The notes: generated from the sequence alone by a model not told the origin. Counted from the stretch's first letter, positions 1 to 9,171 are shown. The stretch: 64,000 bases of DNA from an uncultured Pelagibacteraceae bacterium (GCA_902634325.1 CACPJP010000003.1:1-64000); one strand, 5' to 3'. Program-made: numbers and translations.

Positions 1-267
1 ATTTCCAGGCTTTGGCATAGGCATAATGTTAACCTCACCAAGAATTCTCGAAACTCTTACTGTTGGTCTTGCTCCTTTACTTAACCAATGTTTAACTCTT
101 TCAGATTCTATTTTAATTCTTTCTTTTTTTTCTTTTGGTAAAAGAGGGTTAAATGACCCAAGCTTTTCTATGAATCTTCCATCTCTTGGAAATCTACTGT
201 CGGCAACAACGATCTTGTATATTGGTCTTTTCCTTGCTCCACCCATTGATAATCTTATTCTTAACAT
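1..267 (-). CDS. rpsP: 30S ribosomal protein S16 (partial, 3' end outside window)
   Basis: I translated the minus strand from the ATG at 265-267, because the ORF track shows only a plus-strand shadow here. The 89 codons in the window begin [20 protein letters not shown] and continue with [15 protein letters not shown], the typical S16 signature. S16 is a small-subunit protein needed for 30S assembly. The reading frame is still open at base 1, so the C-terminal tail lies outside. It starts 10 bases after the ffh stop on the same strand, so ffh and rpsP are very probably co-transcribed, as in many alphaproteobacteria. Confidence 0.95.
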   Translation of the reverse strand, partial: MLRIRLSMGGARKRPIYKIVVADSRFPRDGRFIEKLGSFNPLLPKEKKERIKIESERVKHWLSKGARPTVRVSRILGEVNIMPMPKPGN

Positions 268-277
268 TTTGATCCTT

Positions 278-1627
278 TCATTTTAAGTTGTTTAGTAGTT
301 CATCAGGTATTTTGCCTTCTGGCATTTTTCCTTTTGACATTTTCTTCATCATCTTTGACATCATTTTGAATTGCTTTAACAATCTATTGATTGTTTGTGC
401 ATCTGTACCTGACCCCAAAGAAATTCTTTTTCGTCTAGATCCGCTGATAATATCAGGGTTCTGTCTTTCTTTTTTTGTCATAGACAAAATTATCGCTTCA
501 TTTGCTGATAAAAGTTTTTCGTCTACATTTGCATTTTGCATTTGTTCTTTTGCTTTTCCTACTCCCGGTAAAAGAGAGAGAACACCTTCCATACCTCCCA
601 TTTTTTTCATCTGTCTTATTTGCGTTAGGTAATCCTCAAAAGTAAATGCACCTTTTTTAAGATTTTCCTCTGCTGCTTTAATTTTTTCTTCATCAAGATC
701 TTGTGATGCTTTTTCAACTAAAGAAACTATGTCTCCCATCCCAAGGATCCTGTTGGCTAGTCTGTCTGGATAAAATGGCTCAAAATCATTTATTTTTTCA
801 CCAACACCTATAAATTTTATAGGTTTTCCAGTCGTTTGTTTCATGCTTAGAGCTGCACCACCTCTACCGTCTCCATCAACTCTTGTTAAAATAATACTGG
901 TTAGTTCAACAGCCTTATCAAACTCTGAAGCCAATTTAACAGCAATTTGTCCTGTTAAAGAATCTGCTACTAGTATTGTTTCTACAGGCTTAGTTTCTGC
1001 TTTAATATTTTTTATCTCCGTCATCATGTTTAGATCAATTTGAGTACGGCCAGCAGTATCAAAGATTATAACATCTGAGCCACCAAGATTTGCTGCATTA
1101 TTTGCTCTCTTGGAAATGTCTATTGGAAGTTGGTCTTTTATGATTGGAAGAACATTTAAATTATTCTTTTCACATAAAATCTTTAATTGTTCCTGTGCAG
1201 CCGGTCTATAGACGTCCAAACTAACTAGTAAAATTTTTTTCTTGAAATTTTTTTCTATATTTTTTGCAAGTTTTACTGCTGTGGTTGTTTTTCCAGATCC
1301 TTGCAGGCCAACTAACAATATAGATGCTGGGGGAACAGCTTTTAAGTTTATTTCTTCAGCTTTGCCGCCTAACACTTTGACTAATTGATCATAAACAATC
1401 TTAACTAGCATTTGTCCTGGTGAGGTAGATCGAATAATTTCTTGGCCGATAGCTTTAGGTTTAATATCTTCTATAAATTTCTTAACTACTGGTAATGCTA
1501 CGTCAGCAGCTAGTAGCGCTTGTCTAATTTCTTTTAGACCAGTCTCTACCTGGGTTTCGTTAAGCGAAGGAGCTTTCTTTAATTTATTAAATATTCCTTC
1601 TAATTTATTTGTTAAATTTTCAAACAT
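278..1627 (-). CDS. ffh: Signal recognition particle GTPase Ffh (SRP54)
   Basis: Ffh binds signal sequences of nascent membrane proteins with SRP RNA and delivers ribosomes to FtsY at the membrane. The 449-residue protein has the N-terminal helical bundle (about 1-90), then the NG GTPase: P-loop GLQGSGKT (107-114), DTAGR (190-194) and [10 protein letters not shown] (from 248). The C-terminal third is the methionine-rich M domain with [11 protein letters not shown] and a Met/Lys-rich tail. Length is normal. It is divergent from dapF-ftsY and is followed by rpsP. A structured leader and a good promoter lie upstream. The product assignment is secure. Confidence 0.98.
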   Translation of the reverse strand: MFENLTNKLEGIFNKLKKAPSLNETQVETGLKEIRQALLAADVALPVVKKFIEDIKPKAIGQEIIRSTSPGQMLVKIVYDQLVKVLGGKAEEINLKAVPPASILLVGLQGSGKTTTAVKLAKNIEKNFKKKILLVSLDVYRPAAQEQLKILCEKNNLNVLPIIKDQLPIDISKRANNAANLGGSDVIIFDTAGRTQIDLNMMTEIKNIKAETKPVETILVADSLTGQIAVKLASEFDKAVELTSIILTRVDGDGRGGAALSMKQTTGKPIKFIGVGEKINDFEPFYPDRLANRILGMGDIVSLVEKASQDLDEEKIKAAEENLKKGAFTFEDYLTQIRQMKKMGGMEGVLSLLPGVGKAKEQMQNANVDEKLLSANEAIILSMTKKERQNPDIISGSRRKRISLGSGTDAQTINRLLKQFKMMSKMMKKMSKGKMPEGKIPDELLNNLK

Positions 1628-1649
1628 TTTTCATTTATTCAACACCAAT

Positions 1650-1737
1650 CGCACTAGTGGGCGAACCCTCGCTGACTAGTGTCGATCCCTTTATTTCTAA
1701 AGGCACCGCAAAAACTTGTGTATTTGCGGAAAGTGCG
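1650..1737 (-). ncRNA. Candidate structured 5' leader RNA of ffh
   Basis: The minus-strand transcript between the predicted promoter and ffh folds into several clear helices. CGCAC at its 5' end can pair with GTGCG at its 3' end (1733-1737 with 1650-1654). Inside are a 7-bp stem CCGCAAA/TTTGCGG (1706-1712 with 1723-1729), a 5-bp stem CCTTT/AAAGG (1688-1692 with 1699-1703), and a long hairpin with CACTAGT/ACTAGTG (1652-1658 with 1675-1681) topped by GCGA/TCGC. The outer stem and the last hairpin share bases, so they may be alternative folds. The region is much richer in G+C than its surroundings. It does not carry the SRP RNA GGAA-loop motif. I recall structured-RNA surveys of Pelagibacter reporting a motif upstream of ffh, which I cannot check here. 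A regulatory role is inference. Confidence 0.6.
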
Positions 1738-1740
1738 AGG

Positions 1741-1769
1741 AAAGTACAGTTTGGGGTTTTAAAAGTCAA
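1741..1769 (-). promoter_or_regulatory. Predicted sigma70-type promoter for ffh
   Basis: Read on the minus strand, TTGACT (1764-1769) and TACTTT (1741-1746) are separated by exactly 17 bases. The start point would fall near 1733-1736, right at the first helix of the leader RNA. The fit between predicted start and RNA structure supports both calls. It lies in the divergent gap with dapF. Confidence 0.5.
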
Positions 1770-1791
1770 TGAATAATTATACTAATCATTT

Positions 1792-2610
1792 ATGGCAACG
1801 ATTAACGCTTATAAAATGGATGGATTGGGTAATGATTTTGTCATTATCGATAGAAGAAAAAATTATATTGATTTAACAAAAGAAAAAATTATTGAATTAA
1901 AAAGCAGAACTAATATTGGCTTTGATCAAATAATCTTTATCGAAAAAGAAAAAGAAAATTCTTTTCCAATAACAATTTTTAACTCTGATGGAGGTGAAAT
2001 AAGTGCATGTGGAAATGGATCTAGATGTGTAGCTTATCTTTTGGGTAAAAATTTAAATACTAAAGAAATTAGATTAAAAACAAACAATCGACTGCTAAAT
2101 GCAAAAATAGTAGGAAATTTACAGGTAGAACTTGAAATGGGAAAACCTTTATTTAGCTTTGAAGATATTCCGTTATCAAAAACAATAAATCCCGCTGATA
2201 TAACTTTAGAAATAAATAACAAAAAATTTACTGGTGGATTTTGTGTAAACGTGGGAAATCCACACATAATCTTTTTTGTTAAAAATTGTTTTGAGCATGA
2301 TTTAAAAACGATAGGTCCAAAAATTGAAAACCACGATCTATTTCCAGAAAAAACCAATGTAACAATGGCTCAGGTTATAGATGAAAACAATATAACTGTT
2401 AATGTTTGGGAAAGAGGTGCTGGACTAACTAAAGCCTGCGGGACAGCAGCTTGTGCAACAGCCGTTGCCGCATTAAAGAATAAATTAGCTAGTGATAAAG
2501 TAGATATAAAATTTAAGGAAGGGTCTTTAAATATAAAAATAGATAAAGCAGATAATATATTTATGACTGGTCCTGTCTCAGATGTTAAAAAGATTGAATT
2601 AGAAATATAA
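1792..2610 (+). CDS. dapF: Diaminopimelate epimerase
   Basis: DapF converts LL-diaminopimelate to meso-diaminopimelate for lysine and peptidoglycan synthesis, using two cysteines. Both are present: C73 in SACGNGSRC and C216 in KACGTAAC. The N-terminal KMDGLGNDFVIID motif and the repeat structure are standard, and 272 residues is normal. The stop overlaps the ftsY start by one base (TAATG), so the two are translationally linked. It is divergent from ffh; dapF beside ftsY is a familiar alphaproteobacterial arrangement. Confidence 0.97.
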   Translation: MATINAYKMDGLGNDFVIIDRRKNYIDLTKEKIIELKSRTNIGFDQIIFIEKEKENSFPITIFNSDGGEISACGNGSRCVAYLLGKNLNTKEIRLKTNNRLLNAKIVGNLQVELEMGKPLFSFEDIPLSKTINPADITLEINNKKFTGGFCVNVGNPHIIFFVKNCFEHDLKTIGPKIENHDLFPEKTNVTMAQVIDENNITVNVWERGAGLTKACGTAACATAVAALKNKLASDKVDIKFKEGSLNIKIDKADNIFMTGPVSDVKKIELEI

Positions 2611-3485
2611 TGAAGTTCTTTGAAAATTTTAAATTTAACAATTTATTTAGTAAAAAAAAAATAGATGAAAGCTTACTAGATAAATTTGAAGAACTACTTA
2701 TTGAGTCTGATGTAGGTACACAAATAGCATCAGATCTTAAAGAGAAATTTAAAAAAGAAAAAATAGGAAAAGAAATTAAAGATGAAAAAGAAATATTTGA
2801 TTTTCTTGGGGAACAAATATCTAAAATACTTAGTCCTTATGAAAAAAAACTTGGTAATCTTTACAAGACCTCTCCTTCTATTATAGTTGTAGCGGGAGTA
2901 AACGGTGTGGGAAAGACAACAACAATAGGAAAGCTAGGAAAATTATTTAAAAATAACGGAAAAAAAATAGTCTTTGGTGCTGCCGATACTTTTAGAGCGG
3001 CTGCTATTGACCAACTAGAAATTTGGTCCAAGAAAATTGGTGCTGATTTTGTAAAGTCAGACTTAGGAACTGATCCAGCATCTGTTGGATACAAAACTGC
3101 AAAATTTGCCGAGGAAAACAAATCAGATATAGCCTTTATTGACACTGCAGGAAGATTACAAAATAAAAAAAATCTTATGGAGGAATATAAAAAAATATTT
3201 ACTGTTCTTAAAAAAATAAATCCAGAATATCCTCATGAAACTATTTTGGTTTTAGATGCCACAACAGGTCAAAACGCCTTAAATCAAGTTGAAGAATTTA
3301 AAAAAATCTCTGATCTAACTGGTTTGATAATAACCAAATTAGATACAACAGCAAAAGGAGGAATATTATTGGCTATATGTAAAAAATTTGGTTTACCTAT
3401 AGTTGCGGTTGGCATGGGAGAAAAGGAAAGTGATTTACATTCTTTTAGTTCAAACCAATTTTCTAAAATGTTAGTTGAAAATTAA
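2610..3485 (+). CDS. ftsY: SRP receptor GTPase FtsY
   Basis: FtsY is the membrane-associated receptor that pairs with Ffh. The 291-residue protein has a short helical N domain (about 10-85) and a G domain with P-loop GVNGVGKT (96-103), DTFRAAAIDQLEIW, DTAGRLQNK and TKLDTTAKGG. The long acidic A domain found in enterobacterial FtsY is absent, so this is the minimal form common in streamlined genomes. The start overlaps the dapF stop by one base. With ffh across the divergent promoter, both protein halves of the SRP pathway sit together. Confidence 0.97.
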   Translation: MKFFENFKFNNLFSKKKIDESLLDKFEELLIESDVGTQIASDLKEKFKKEKIGKEIKDEKEIFDFLGEQISKILSPYEKKLGNLYKTSPSIIVVAGVNGVGKTTTIGKLGKLFKNNGKKIVFGAADTFRAAAIDQLEIWSKKIGADFVKSDLGTDPASVGYKTAKFAEENKSDIAFIDTAGRLQNKKNLMEEYKKIFTVLKKINPEYPHETILVLDATTGQNALNQVEEFKKISDLTGLIITKLDTTAKGGILLAICKKFGLPIVAVGMGEKESDLHSFSSNQFSKMLVEN

Positions 3486-3487
3486 AA

Positions 3488-3958
3488 ATGAAAATATCAA
3501 AAAATATAGAACCAATTGCATCAGGAATATCGGCAGCATTAGTTATAGGAGTTCTTGCATTTTTAACTTTAAGAACGTCTGCTGGGGTATGGCTAATGTT
3601 TTCTTTTGGAGCGACTGTTTTTATAGTTTTTGTTCTTTATAGTTTAGAAACAGCGCAGCCAAAAAGTATTTTTTTTGGACATTTAGTCTCCGTCCTAGTT
3701 GGAATTGTTTTTAATGAAACAATTGGATTTTCTTTTTACTCGCTAGGTTTATCAGTTGGTGTGGCTGTGGCATTAATGGTTTATCTAAAAGTAATGCACC
3801 CGCCTGCTGCTTCTAATCCTTTGGTAGTTTTATTTACGGATGTATCTTTTGACTTTGTTTTATTTCCAGTTATTACTGGCACGATTGTAATAATTTTGAT
3901 GTCTGTTTTTATAAATAAAATTATTTTAAAGCGAAATTATCCCACGAAGTGGTTTTAA
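3488..3958 (+). CDS. HPP-family integral membrane protein
   Basis: The protein has 156 residues, is almost entirely hydrophobic, and has about four membrane segments (roughly 12-28, 33-52, 63-98 and 122-145). The sequence VMHPPAASNP (around 100-110) is the family's namesake His-Pro-Pro motif. HPP proteins are membrane proteins of mostly unknown role; a link to nitrite transport is known in plants, and transport here is only a guess. It starts 2 bases after ftsY and probably rides on the dapF-ftsY transcript. It converges with the hydrolase gene. Confidence 0.75.
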   Translation: MKISKNIEPIASGISAALVIGVLAFLTLRTSAGVWLMFSFGATVFIVFVLYSLETAQPKSIFFGHLVSVLVGIVFNETIGFSFYSLGLSVGVAVALMVYLKVMHPPAASNPLVVLFTDVSFDFVLFPVITGTIVIILMSVFINKIILKRNYPTKWF

Positions 3959-3960
3959 AA

Positions 3961-4773
3961 TTAAATAGATTTAAAAAAATTATCTAAAGTTTCTAAAAGA
4001 TCTTCATTATAATCCATCATGTGATCATCATTATCTGGAAAATAAGAAAATTTTGGTTCATTAGCTTTTTGAAAAACTTCTTTTCCCATATGAAAAGGAA
4101 CTATTTTATCTTTTTTTCCATGCATAACTAAAATAGGACTATTTACATTTTTTAATTTTTTTATAGTTTCATACTTGTCCTTCAGTAAAAGGGAAACGGG
4201 TAAGTAGGGGTAGTAAAATTTTCCTGCATCAATCATTGACGTAAATGGCGATTCTAAAATAATTCCAGCAAACTTTTTATTTTGTGCAACTTCAATTGAA
4301 ACTCCAGTTCCCAAAGATTCTCCATAAATTATAATTTGATCCTCCCTGATCTTCTGTTTTGTTAGCCAACTTAGTGTACTTTGGGCATCCTCGTACAAAC
4401 CTATCTCAGTAGGCTTTCCTTTGTTTCCGCTAAAACCTCTGTAAGCAACAATCAAAAAATTAATATCAAAATCTTTGATCAAATTAAGCTTGTAAATCCT
4501 ATTTCTTAAGTCACCAGCATTTCCATGAAAAAAAACTAAGGTTTTTTTGTTATTAAGATCCTTTTTATGGAACCATCCTTTTAGATTATTTCCATTCAAT
4601 ACTGGTATAAAAACTTCTTCATAAGAAAAATTTGCTTGGTCAGTGGAATAGTTGTTTTCGAATGGATGATAAAGAAGATTTCGTTGATAAAAAAACACAA
4701 AAACCAATATCAGCAAATAACATAGAATAATTGCTGTAATTGCTGTGAACATATATTTAATTTTTTTTTGCAA
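3961..4773 (-). CDS. Membrane-anchored alpha/beta hydrolase (BEM46/S33-like)
   Basis: An N-terminal membrane helix (about 8-28) is followed by an alpha/beta hydrolase domain. The visible catalytic set is Ser153 in GESLGTG, Asp222 in HGKKDKIVP and His251 in DDHMM. HGNAGDLRNR (83 onward) forms the oxyanion region. The substrate cannot be read from sequence. The ORF-track start is a TTG at 4773 that overlaps the EamA gene by 17 bases; the ATG at 4750-4752 (residue 8) would begin just after the EamA stop and is an equally good start. It ends a minus-strand run. Confidence 0.8.
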   Translation of the reverse strand: MQKKIKYMFTAITAIILCYLLILVFVFFYQRNLLYHPFENNYSTDQANFSYEEVFIPVLNGNNLKGWFHKKDLNNKKTLVFFHGNAGDLRNRIYKLNLIKDFDINFLIVAYRGFSGNKGKPTEIGLYEDAQSTLSWLTKQKIREDQIIIYGESLGTGVSIEVAQNKKFAGIILESPFTSMIDAGKFYYPYLPVSLLLKDKYETIKKLKNVNSPILVMHGKKDKIVPFHMGKEVFQKANEPKFSYFPDNDDHMMDYNEDLLETLDNFFKSI

Positions 4774-5659
4774 GATAAATACCGATAAAAACTAAAAAGG
4801 CTCCTATTAAATGATAATATTCCAAAGTTTCACTAAAAAATACTAACCCATAAAAAGCACCATAAACAGTAAATAAATACAATGTAAGTCCAGTTATTGA
4901 TGCACCCAAATATTTTTGAACTTTAGCATAAAGAGTAAAAGCAATTATTGCAGGAGATATTGCAGCAAAAATTACCCAAAAAAGGAAGTTTAAATCAAAG
5001 ACTGTACTCTGTCTTTGAAATTCCTCTAATAAATAAAAAGGAAATAGTGATATTGATCCAAACATTGCGATCAAAACAAATCTGGTTAATAAATCAAATT
5101 TTGATTTCCAATTTAATAAATAAACAGAGTAAAGAGCCCAGCTTATTGCAGCTCCTAACATCCAAATATCTCCCACAGTAAATTCTAGACTTGATAAAAT
5201 TGAGGAATCCCCTTTTGAAATGATTGAAAAAACTCCAAATAAACAAAGGACTAACCCAAGAATTTGTATTAAATTTATTTTTTCTTTGTAAATAAGGCTA
5301 GATAATAAAATTATAAATATTGGTGAAGAAGTATATATCACTGCCATATTTACTACTGTGGTAGTTTGACCAGCTATAAATGGAAATGCCCCACATATTC
5401 CACAACCAGTAAGACCCAAAAAGAAAAGTTTATAGAACTCACCTTTAAAATTTTTTATCTTTTTTAATATAGGTTTGTAAAAAAAAGGTATGAGCAAAAG
5501 AAACACTGTTGTCCATCGCCAAAAAGCCAAAGAAATTGGCGGAACAAATTCAACACCGCCTCTAGCAACTATTAAGTTACTAGCCATAAATACTGGTTGT
5601 AAAAATAATAGAAAATAGGGAAAAAATAAATTTTTATTTTTTTTCGAAGAAGGCTTCAT
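4757..5659 (-). CDS. EamA/DMT-superfamily transporter
   Basis: The 300-residue protein has about ten hydrophobic helices in two repeats of five, the EamA (drug/metabolite transporter) plan. Typical pieces are LAFWRWTTVF in the first repeat, and WMLGAAISWALYSVYL and GAFLVFIGIYLA in the second. Members export or import small metabolites; the substrate here is unknown. It overlaps the upstream small membrane gene by 26 bases and the downstream hydrolase by 17, pointing to one transcript. Confidence 0.88.
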   Translation of the reverse strand: MKPSSKKNKNLFFPYFLLFLQPVFMASNLIVARGGVEFVPPISLAFWRWTTVFLLLIPFFYKPILKKIKNFKGEFYKLFFLGLTGCGICGAFPFIAGQTTTVVNMAVIYTSSPIFIILLSSLIYKEKINLIQILGLVLCLFGVFSIISKGDSSILSSLEFTVGDIWMLGAAISWALYSVYLLNWKSKFDLLTRFVLIAMFGSISLFPFYLLEEFQRQSTVFDLNFLFWVIFAAISPAIIAFTLYAKVQKYLGASITGLTLYLFTVYGAFYGLVFFSETLEYYHLIGAFLVFIGIYLAKKN

Positions 5660-5813
5660 AAAGCATCATACAAATTACTAAGCCCATAAGGATATAAACT
5701 GGAAGAACGTCTTTAAAACCGATCATCATTGATCTTGTTAAAGTTGTGGCTAATCCAATTAAGAAGGCTATTGCCAAACCACATCCTATTAGTGTTGTTA
5801 TTCTATTCATCAT
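5634..5813 (-). CDS. Small two-helix membrane protein, unknown
   Basis: I place the start at the ATG at 5811-5813 (59 residues, beginning MMNRITTLIG). The longer ORF-track version begins with a TTG inside the amidase gene and has no clear advantage. Two hydrophobic helices (about 7-23 and 36-53) flank a short loop, and the protein ends FFEKK. An AAGG sits just upstream of the start. The start overlaps the amidase stop by 11 bases, so translation is probably coupled. I do not recognise the family. Position between amidase and EamA genes suggests a membrane accessory role, which is inference. Confidence 0.6.
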   Translation of the reverse strand: MMNRITTLIGCGLAIAFLIGLATTLTRSMMIGFKDVLPVYILMGLVICMMLYEAFFEKK

Positions 5814-7137
5814 CCTTGCAATTTTTTTCCAACCAATTGGCAACTCCCAAAAATCTTAGATCGTCAAGCTTGTTACCAACCAATTGAACACCTAATGGTA
5901 GGTTATTTTCTCCTGTAAGTAAAGGTAACGAAATTGATGGAAGACCCATGTAAGTCCAGATTGTGCAAAACTCCGGACTCCCCGTAAATTTTAATCCTTT
6001 ATCAGCTACACCAGTTGACGATGGTGTAATTACACCATGATAATCCTCAAAAACTTCACTGTAGGATCTATAGCTTTGTTCCATAAAATCTTTTGCTTCG
6101 GTGTATTGATTTGCAGAATACTTAAGACCGCGCTCAATAGCTTCAACAAGTTTTTTTCCAAGTTTATTTTTAGAATTCTTATAATATTTTTGAAAACTAT
6201 TTGCCATGTCAGTTTCATGAACTACCTGATGATGTTTATGAATATCTCTAAAATAAGATGGTTCATCAAAAACTTCTATATATTTTTTTAACTTCTTCAT
6301 CAAAAATTGGAAAGCTTTTTGTGATTCTTTGTCTATATTTTTCCAATTTGAAGTTTTGTAAAATATAAATTTAGGATCAAAATGTGGTCCTTTTCTACAT
6401 TCCTCTAACATTTTATCAGCAGAATAATGAACGGTATCTTTGTCATATAAATCTTTTTTGATAAGACATTGAGATAGAAGAGCTACATCTTCAACTTTTT
6501 TTCCAAATACTCCAACCTGATCGAGTTTTGCTGATTGTCTTAGAATGCCATTCCTTGATATTAAACCAAAAGACGGCTTGTAACCCACTACACCACAATA
6601 AGAAGCTGGTCTAATTACTGAGCCTTTTGTCTGGGTTCCAACAGATAAAGGTGTCATGTGTGCTGCAACTGCTGCTGCTGAGCCACTTGATGACCCCCCT
6701 GGAGTTCTTGATTTATCATGCGGATTAGTAGTTTTACCCGGATCGAAATATGCAAACTCAGTGGTAACTGTTTTCCCCATTATGATTGCTCCAGAAATTT
6801 TTAAAAGATTAACCACTTCAGCATCTGCGCTTTCGGACATTCCTTTTCTTAAAACTGTTCCACATTCTGTTGGCATATCTTGGGTTCCGATAATATCTTT
6901 TATTCCAATAGGTAAACCATGAAGTGGTCCCATTGGTTTTCCAGATTTCCTGTATTCATCTTTTTCTTCAGCTTTTTCTAATAAAAGTTTTTTATCTAAA
7001 AAGGCCCAGGCTTTTACATCCTTTTCGAACTTGTCCACCCTTTTAAGATATTGTTTACAGACATCCACACATGAAATTTCGCCACTTTTTAATTTTTCAA
7101 CTATCTCAACACCTGAAATTGAAAGAATATTGCTCAT
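5803..7137 (-). CDS. Amidase (amidase-signature family)
   Basis: Amidase-signature enzymes hydrolyse amides with a Ser-cisSer-Lys triad. All parts are visible: Lys80 in LPIGIKDI, the cis-Ser in TPGGSSSGSAAAVAA (149/150) and Ser173 in GTQTKGSVIRPAS. The usual GTDTGGS is altered to GTQTKGS, but the nucleophile is kept. The 444-residue length is normal for a stand-alone amidase, and no gatB/gatC gene is adjacent, so it is unlikely to be GatA. It starts 10 bases after dctM, so it is probably co-expressed with the TRAP transporter and may act on an imported amide. Confidence 0.87.
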   Translation of the reverse strand: MSNILSISGVEIVEKLKSGEISCVDVCKQYLKRVDKFEKDVKAWAFLDKKLLLEKAEEKDEYRKSGKPMGPLHGLPIGIKDIIGTQDMPTECGTVLRKGMSESADAEVVNLLKISGAIIMGKTVTTEFAYFDPGKTTNPHDKSRTPGGSSSGSAAAVAAHMTPLSVGTQTKGSVIRPASYCGVVGYKPSFGLISRNGILRQSAKLDQVGVFGKKVEDVALLSQCLIKKDLYDKDTVHYSADKMLEECRKGPHFDPKFIFYKTSNWKNIDKESQKAFQFLMKKLKKYIEVFDEPSYFRDIHKHHQVVHETDMANSFQKYYKNSKNKLGKKLVEAIERGLKYSANQYTEAKDFMEQSYRSYSEVFEDYHGVITPSSTGVADKGLKFTGSPEFCTIWTYMGLPSISLPLLTGENNLPLGVQLVGNKLDDLRFLGVANWLEKNCKDDE

Positions 7138-7147
7138 CGTTTATTTA

Positions 7148-8509
7148 TTAGTTAGCAAATAATGCTTCGGGTAACCAAAGTGCTATTCCAGGAAACATAT
7201 ACATTAAAAACATAGCAAAAATAACAATTAATAAAAACGGCATAATACCTTTAAAGATATCAAGCAGTTCAACATTTTTGGATTGCACACCTTTCAAATA
7301 ATATGCGGACATGGCCATCGGTGGTGTTAAAAATGAAGTTTGTAAATTTAGTGCAATTAACATTGCAAAGAAATATGGATTAACCCCAAAAAACTCAACT
7401 AATGGTAAGAATATTGGAACAAATATAATTAAAATTTCAGTCCACTCAAGAGGCCAGCCCAATAAAAAGATAATTATTTGGGTAATAACCAAAAATTGCC
7501 AAGGCTGTAGATTCATAGCCTTAAAGAAATGCTCGAATACTTCGTGGCCACCTAAGTAAGAAAAGACCGATGCAAACGTCCATGATCCTACAAAAAGCCA
7601 CATGATCATCGCAGTAGTTTTTGCAGTTAAAAATACCGACTCTTTAAAATTTTTCCACTTTAAGGTTCTATAAAAAACTGAAAGTATAATAGCTCCAAAA
7701 GCACCCACAGCGGCGGCTTCTGCAGGTGTTGCTAAACCAGCCAAAATTGTTCCAAGAACAAGAATGATTAAAGAGAATAATGGAAGAAACGAAACCATAA
7801 CTTCTCGAATAATTTCAGATCTTGGGGGTATATCTTCTTCTTTTGGTTTTGGAGCTAAATGAGGTTTAAAATAAGCCAAAATTACAACATAGATAATGTA
7901 AAGGCCCGCTAACATTAAACCTGGAAAGATAGCAGCAGCAAATAATCTTAATGGTGATAATTGGGCTATAACGGCATAAACAATTAACATAATGCTTGGT
8001 GGAATTAAAATACCAAGGCAGCCACCAGAACATATTACTCCTGATGCAAACTTTTTATCATACCCGGCCTTAATCATCGCTGGCCAAGCTAATAACCCCA
8101 TTAAAGTTACTACGGCACCAATTATACCTGTTGCTGTTGAAAATAATGCGCAGGTTACTAAAGCAGCAACTGCCATTGAAGCAGGTAATTTATGAGAGGC
8201 AAGCCTAATTGCAAAAAATAAACGTGAAACTATACCAGCACGTTCAACTAAGTAGCCCATAAATAAAAATAATGGCACTGCCGTTAACACATTATTGTCC
8301 ATTATTGTATAAGTATTAGAAACTAACAGTGTAAAAATTCTATTATCAAACAGATGCTCCATCTGTGAAGGGTCGTAATAAGCGTAATAACCAAAACCCA
8401 CTCCCATTGCCAACAGTGTGAATGCAATTGGAAATCCTAAAAGAACAGCAAAAAGAAAAACTCCCATCATCATTATTGCAATTTCAGGATTTGTTAAGCT
8501 AAATAACAT
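7148..8509 (-). CDS. dctM: TRAP transporter large permease subunit (DctM)
   Basis: The 453-residue, very hydrophobic protein has about a dozen helices and typical DctM pieces: GFPIAFTLLAMGVGFGYY near the N-terminus, then GGCLGILIPPSIMLIVYAV and ATPAEAAAVGAFGA. It forms the sodium-driven channel of a tripartite ATP-independent periplasmic transporter. Its start overlaps dctQ by 11 bases. The order on the transcript is dctP, dctQ, dctM, amidase. Family assignment is secure; the substrate must be inferred from the binding protein and neighbours. Confidence 0.95.
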   Translation of the reverse strand: MLFSLTNPEIAIMMMGVFLFAVLLGFPIAFTLLAMGVGFGYYAYYDPSQMEHLFDNRIFTLLVSNTYTIMDNNVLTAVPLFLFMGYLVERAGIVSRLFFAIRLASHKLPASMAVAALVTCALFSTATGIIGAVVTLMGLLAWPAMIKAGYDKKFASGVICSGGCLGILIPPSIMLIVYAVIAQLSPLRLFAAAIFPGLMLAGLYIIYVVILAYFKPHLAPKPKEEDIPPRSEIIREVMVSFLPLFSLIILVLGTILAGLATPAEAAAVGAFGAIILSVFYRTLKWKNFKESVFLTAKTTAMIMWLFVGSWTFASVFSYLGGHEVFEHFFKAMNLQPWQFLVITQIIIFLLGWPLEWTEILIIFVPIFLPLVEFFGVNPYFFAMLIALNLQTSFLTPPMAMSAYYLKGVQSKNVELLDIFKGIMPFLLIVIFAMFLMYMFPGIALWLPEALFAN

Positions 8510-9083
8510 CTGTTTCGTCCTCTTTTTGAGATTTTCTCATTAAAATCTTTTCTGTTTCTTCTGCACTAACCATTCTGGCTGGCCAATGACCTACCTTAAT
8601 ACAAATTATACATCTAAAAACTTCGCTTATACCTTGGATGACTAAAGACACGCCTGCTAGAGGGATAAAAGATTTGGCCATATAAATATTAATTTGTGCA
8701 GGACTATTCCAACTAGTTTCTTTTATTTTCCAAGCTAAAGCCGCATACTCGTAACCATAAAAAACCAATGCAATAATACCAGGAAAGAAAAAAATAAAAT
8801 AAAGAATTAAATCAATCCAAGCTTGGGTACGTGGTTTAAAAAGTCTATAGATTACATCTCCCCTCACATGAGCTTCTGTAGATAAAGTATATGCAGCCGC
8901 CATCATAAAAATTCCTGCATACATTTGTAAACTAAAATCAAAATTCCAAAGTGTTGGAGCATTGAAGGCATAGGCCATAATAACTTCATAACAAGTTCCG
9001 CCCATAAGTATAACTATGCACCAAGAAAATGCTTTACCTAGTGAAGTGCTTAATGTATCTGCAAAGTGTATGTATACCCTCAT
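8499..9083 (-). CDS. dctQ: TRAP transporter small permease subunit (DctQ)
   Basis: The 194-residue protein has four membrane helices and the DctQ-type segment TLSTEAHVRGDVIYRLF between helices 2 and 3. The charged C-terminal tail (EETEKILMRKSQKEDE) is cytoplasmic. DctQ partners DctM and is essential in TRAP systems. It overlaps dctM by 11 bases. The 88-base gap from dctP contains a strong hairpin (9131-9155), a common way to make more binding protein than permease. Confidence 0.92.
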   Translation of the reverse strand: MRVYIHFADTLSTSLGKAFSWCIVILMGGTCYEVIMAYAFNAPTLWNFDFSLQMYAGIFMMAAAYTLSTEAHVRGDVIYRLFKPRTQAWIDLILYFIFFFPGIIALVFYGYEYAALAWKIKETSWNSPAQINIYMAKSFIPLAGVSLVIQGISEVFRCIICIKVGHWPARMVSAEETEKILMRKSQKEDETDVI

Positions 9084-9130
9084 TGTATCTGAAAATTAGG
9101 TTAGTCTAATTCCTTTTGAATTGCCATAAA

Positions 9131-9155
9131 AAAGGGGGCTACGAGAGCCCCCTTT
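9131..9155 (-). terminator. Hairpin terminator/attenuator between dctP and dctQ
   Basis: A perfect 10-bp stem AAAGGGGGCT/AGCCCCCTTT with a 5-base loop is followed on the minus strand by a run of six T. It is an intrinsic terminator by form. Because dctQ-dctM follow on the same strand, it most likely gives partial termination or protects the dctP message. It is one of only two such GC-rich hairpins I found. Confidence 0.8.
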
Positions 9156-9171
9156 AATTTTTTAAAATCTA

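Noticed and set aside
26-286. 86-residue plus-strand ORF at the window start
   Set aside because: It is the antisense shadow of rpsP, whose minus-strand translation is unmistakable.
1628-1791. Possible RNase P RNA (GAGGAAAGT on the plus strand) or SRP 4.5S RNA next to ffh
   Set aside because: The segment is far too short for RNase P and the rest of its conserved core is missing; the SRP RNA GGAA-loop motif is absent. The helices fit a minus-strand ffh leader better.
5803-7137. GatA subunit of the Asp/Glu-tRNA amidotransferase
   Set aside because: No gatB or gatC is adjacent, and it is tied to the TRAP operon; a stand-alone amidase fits better.
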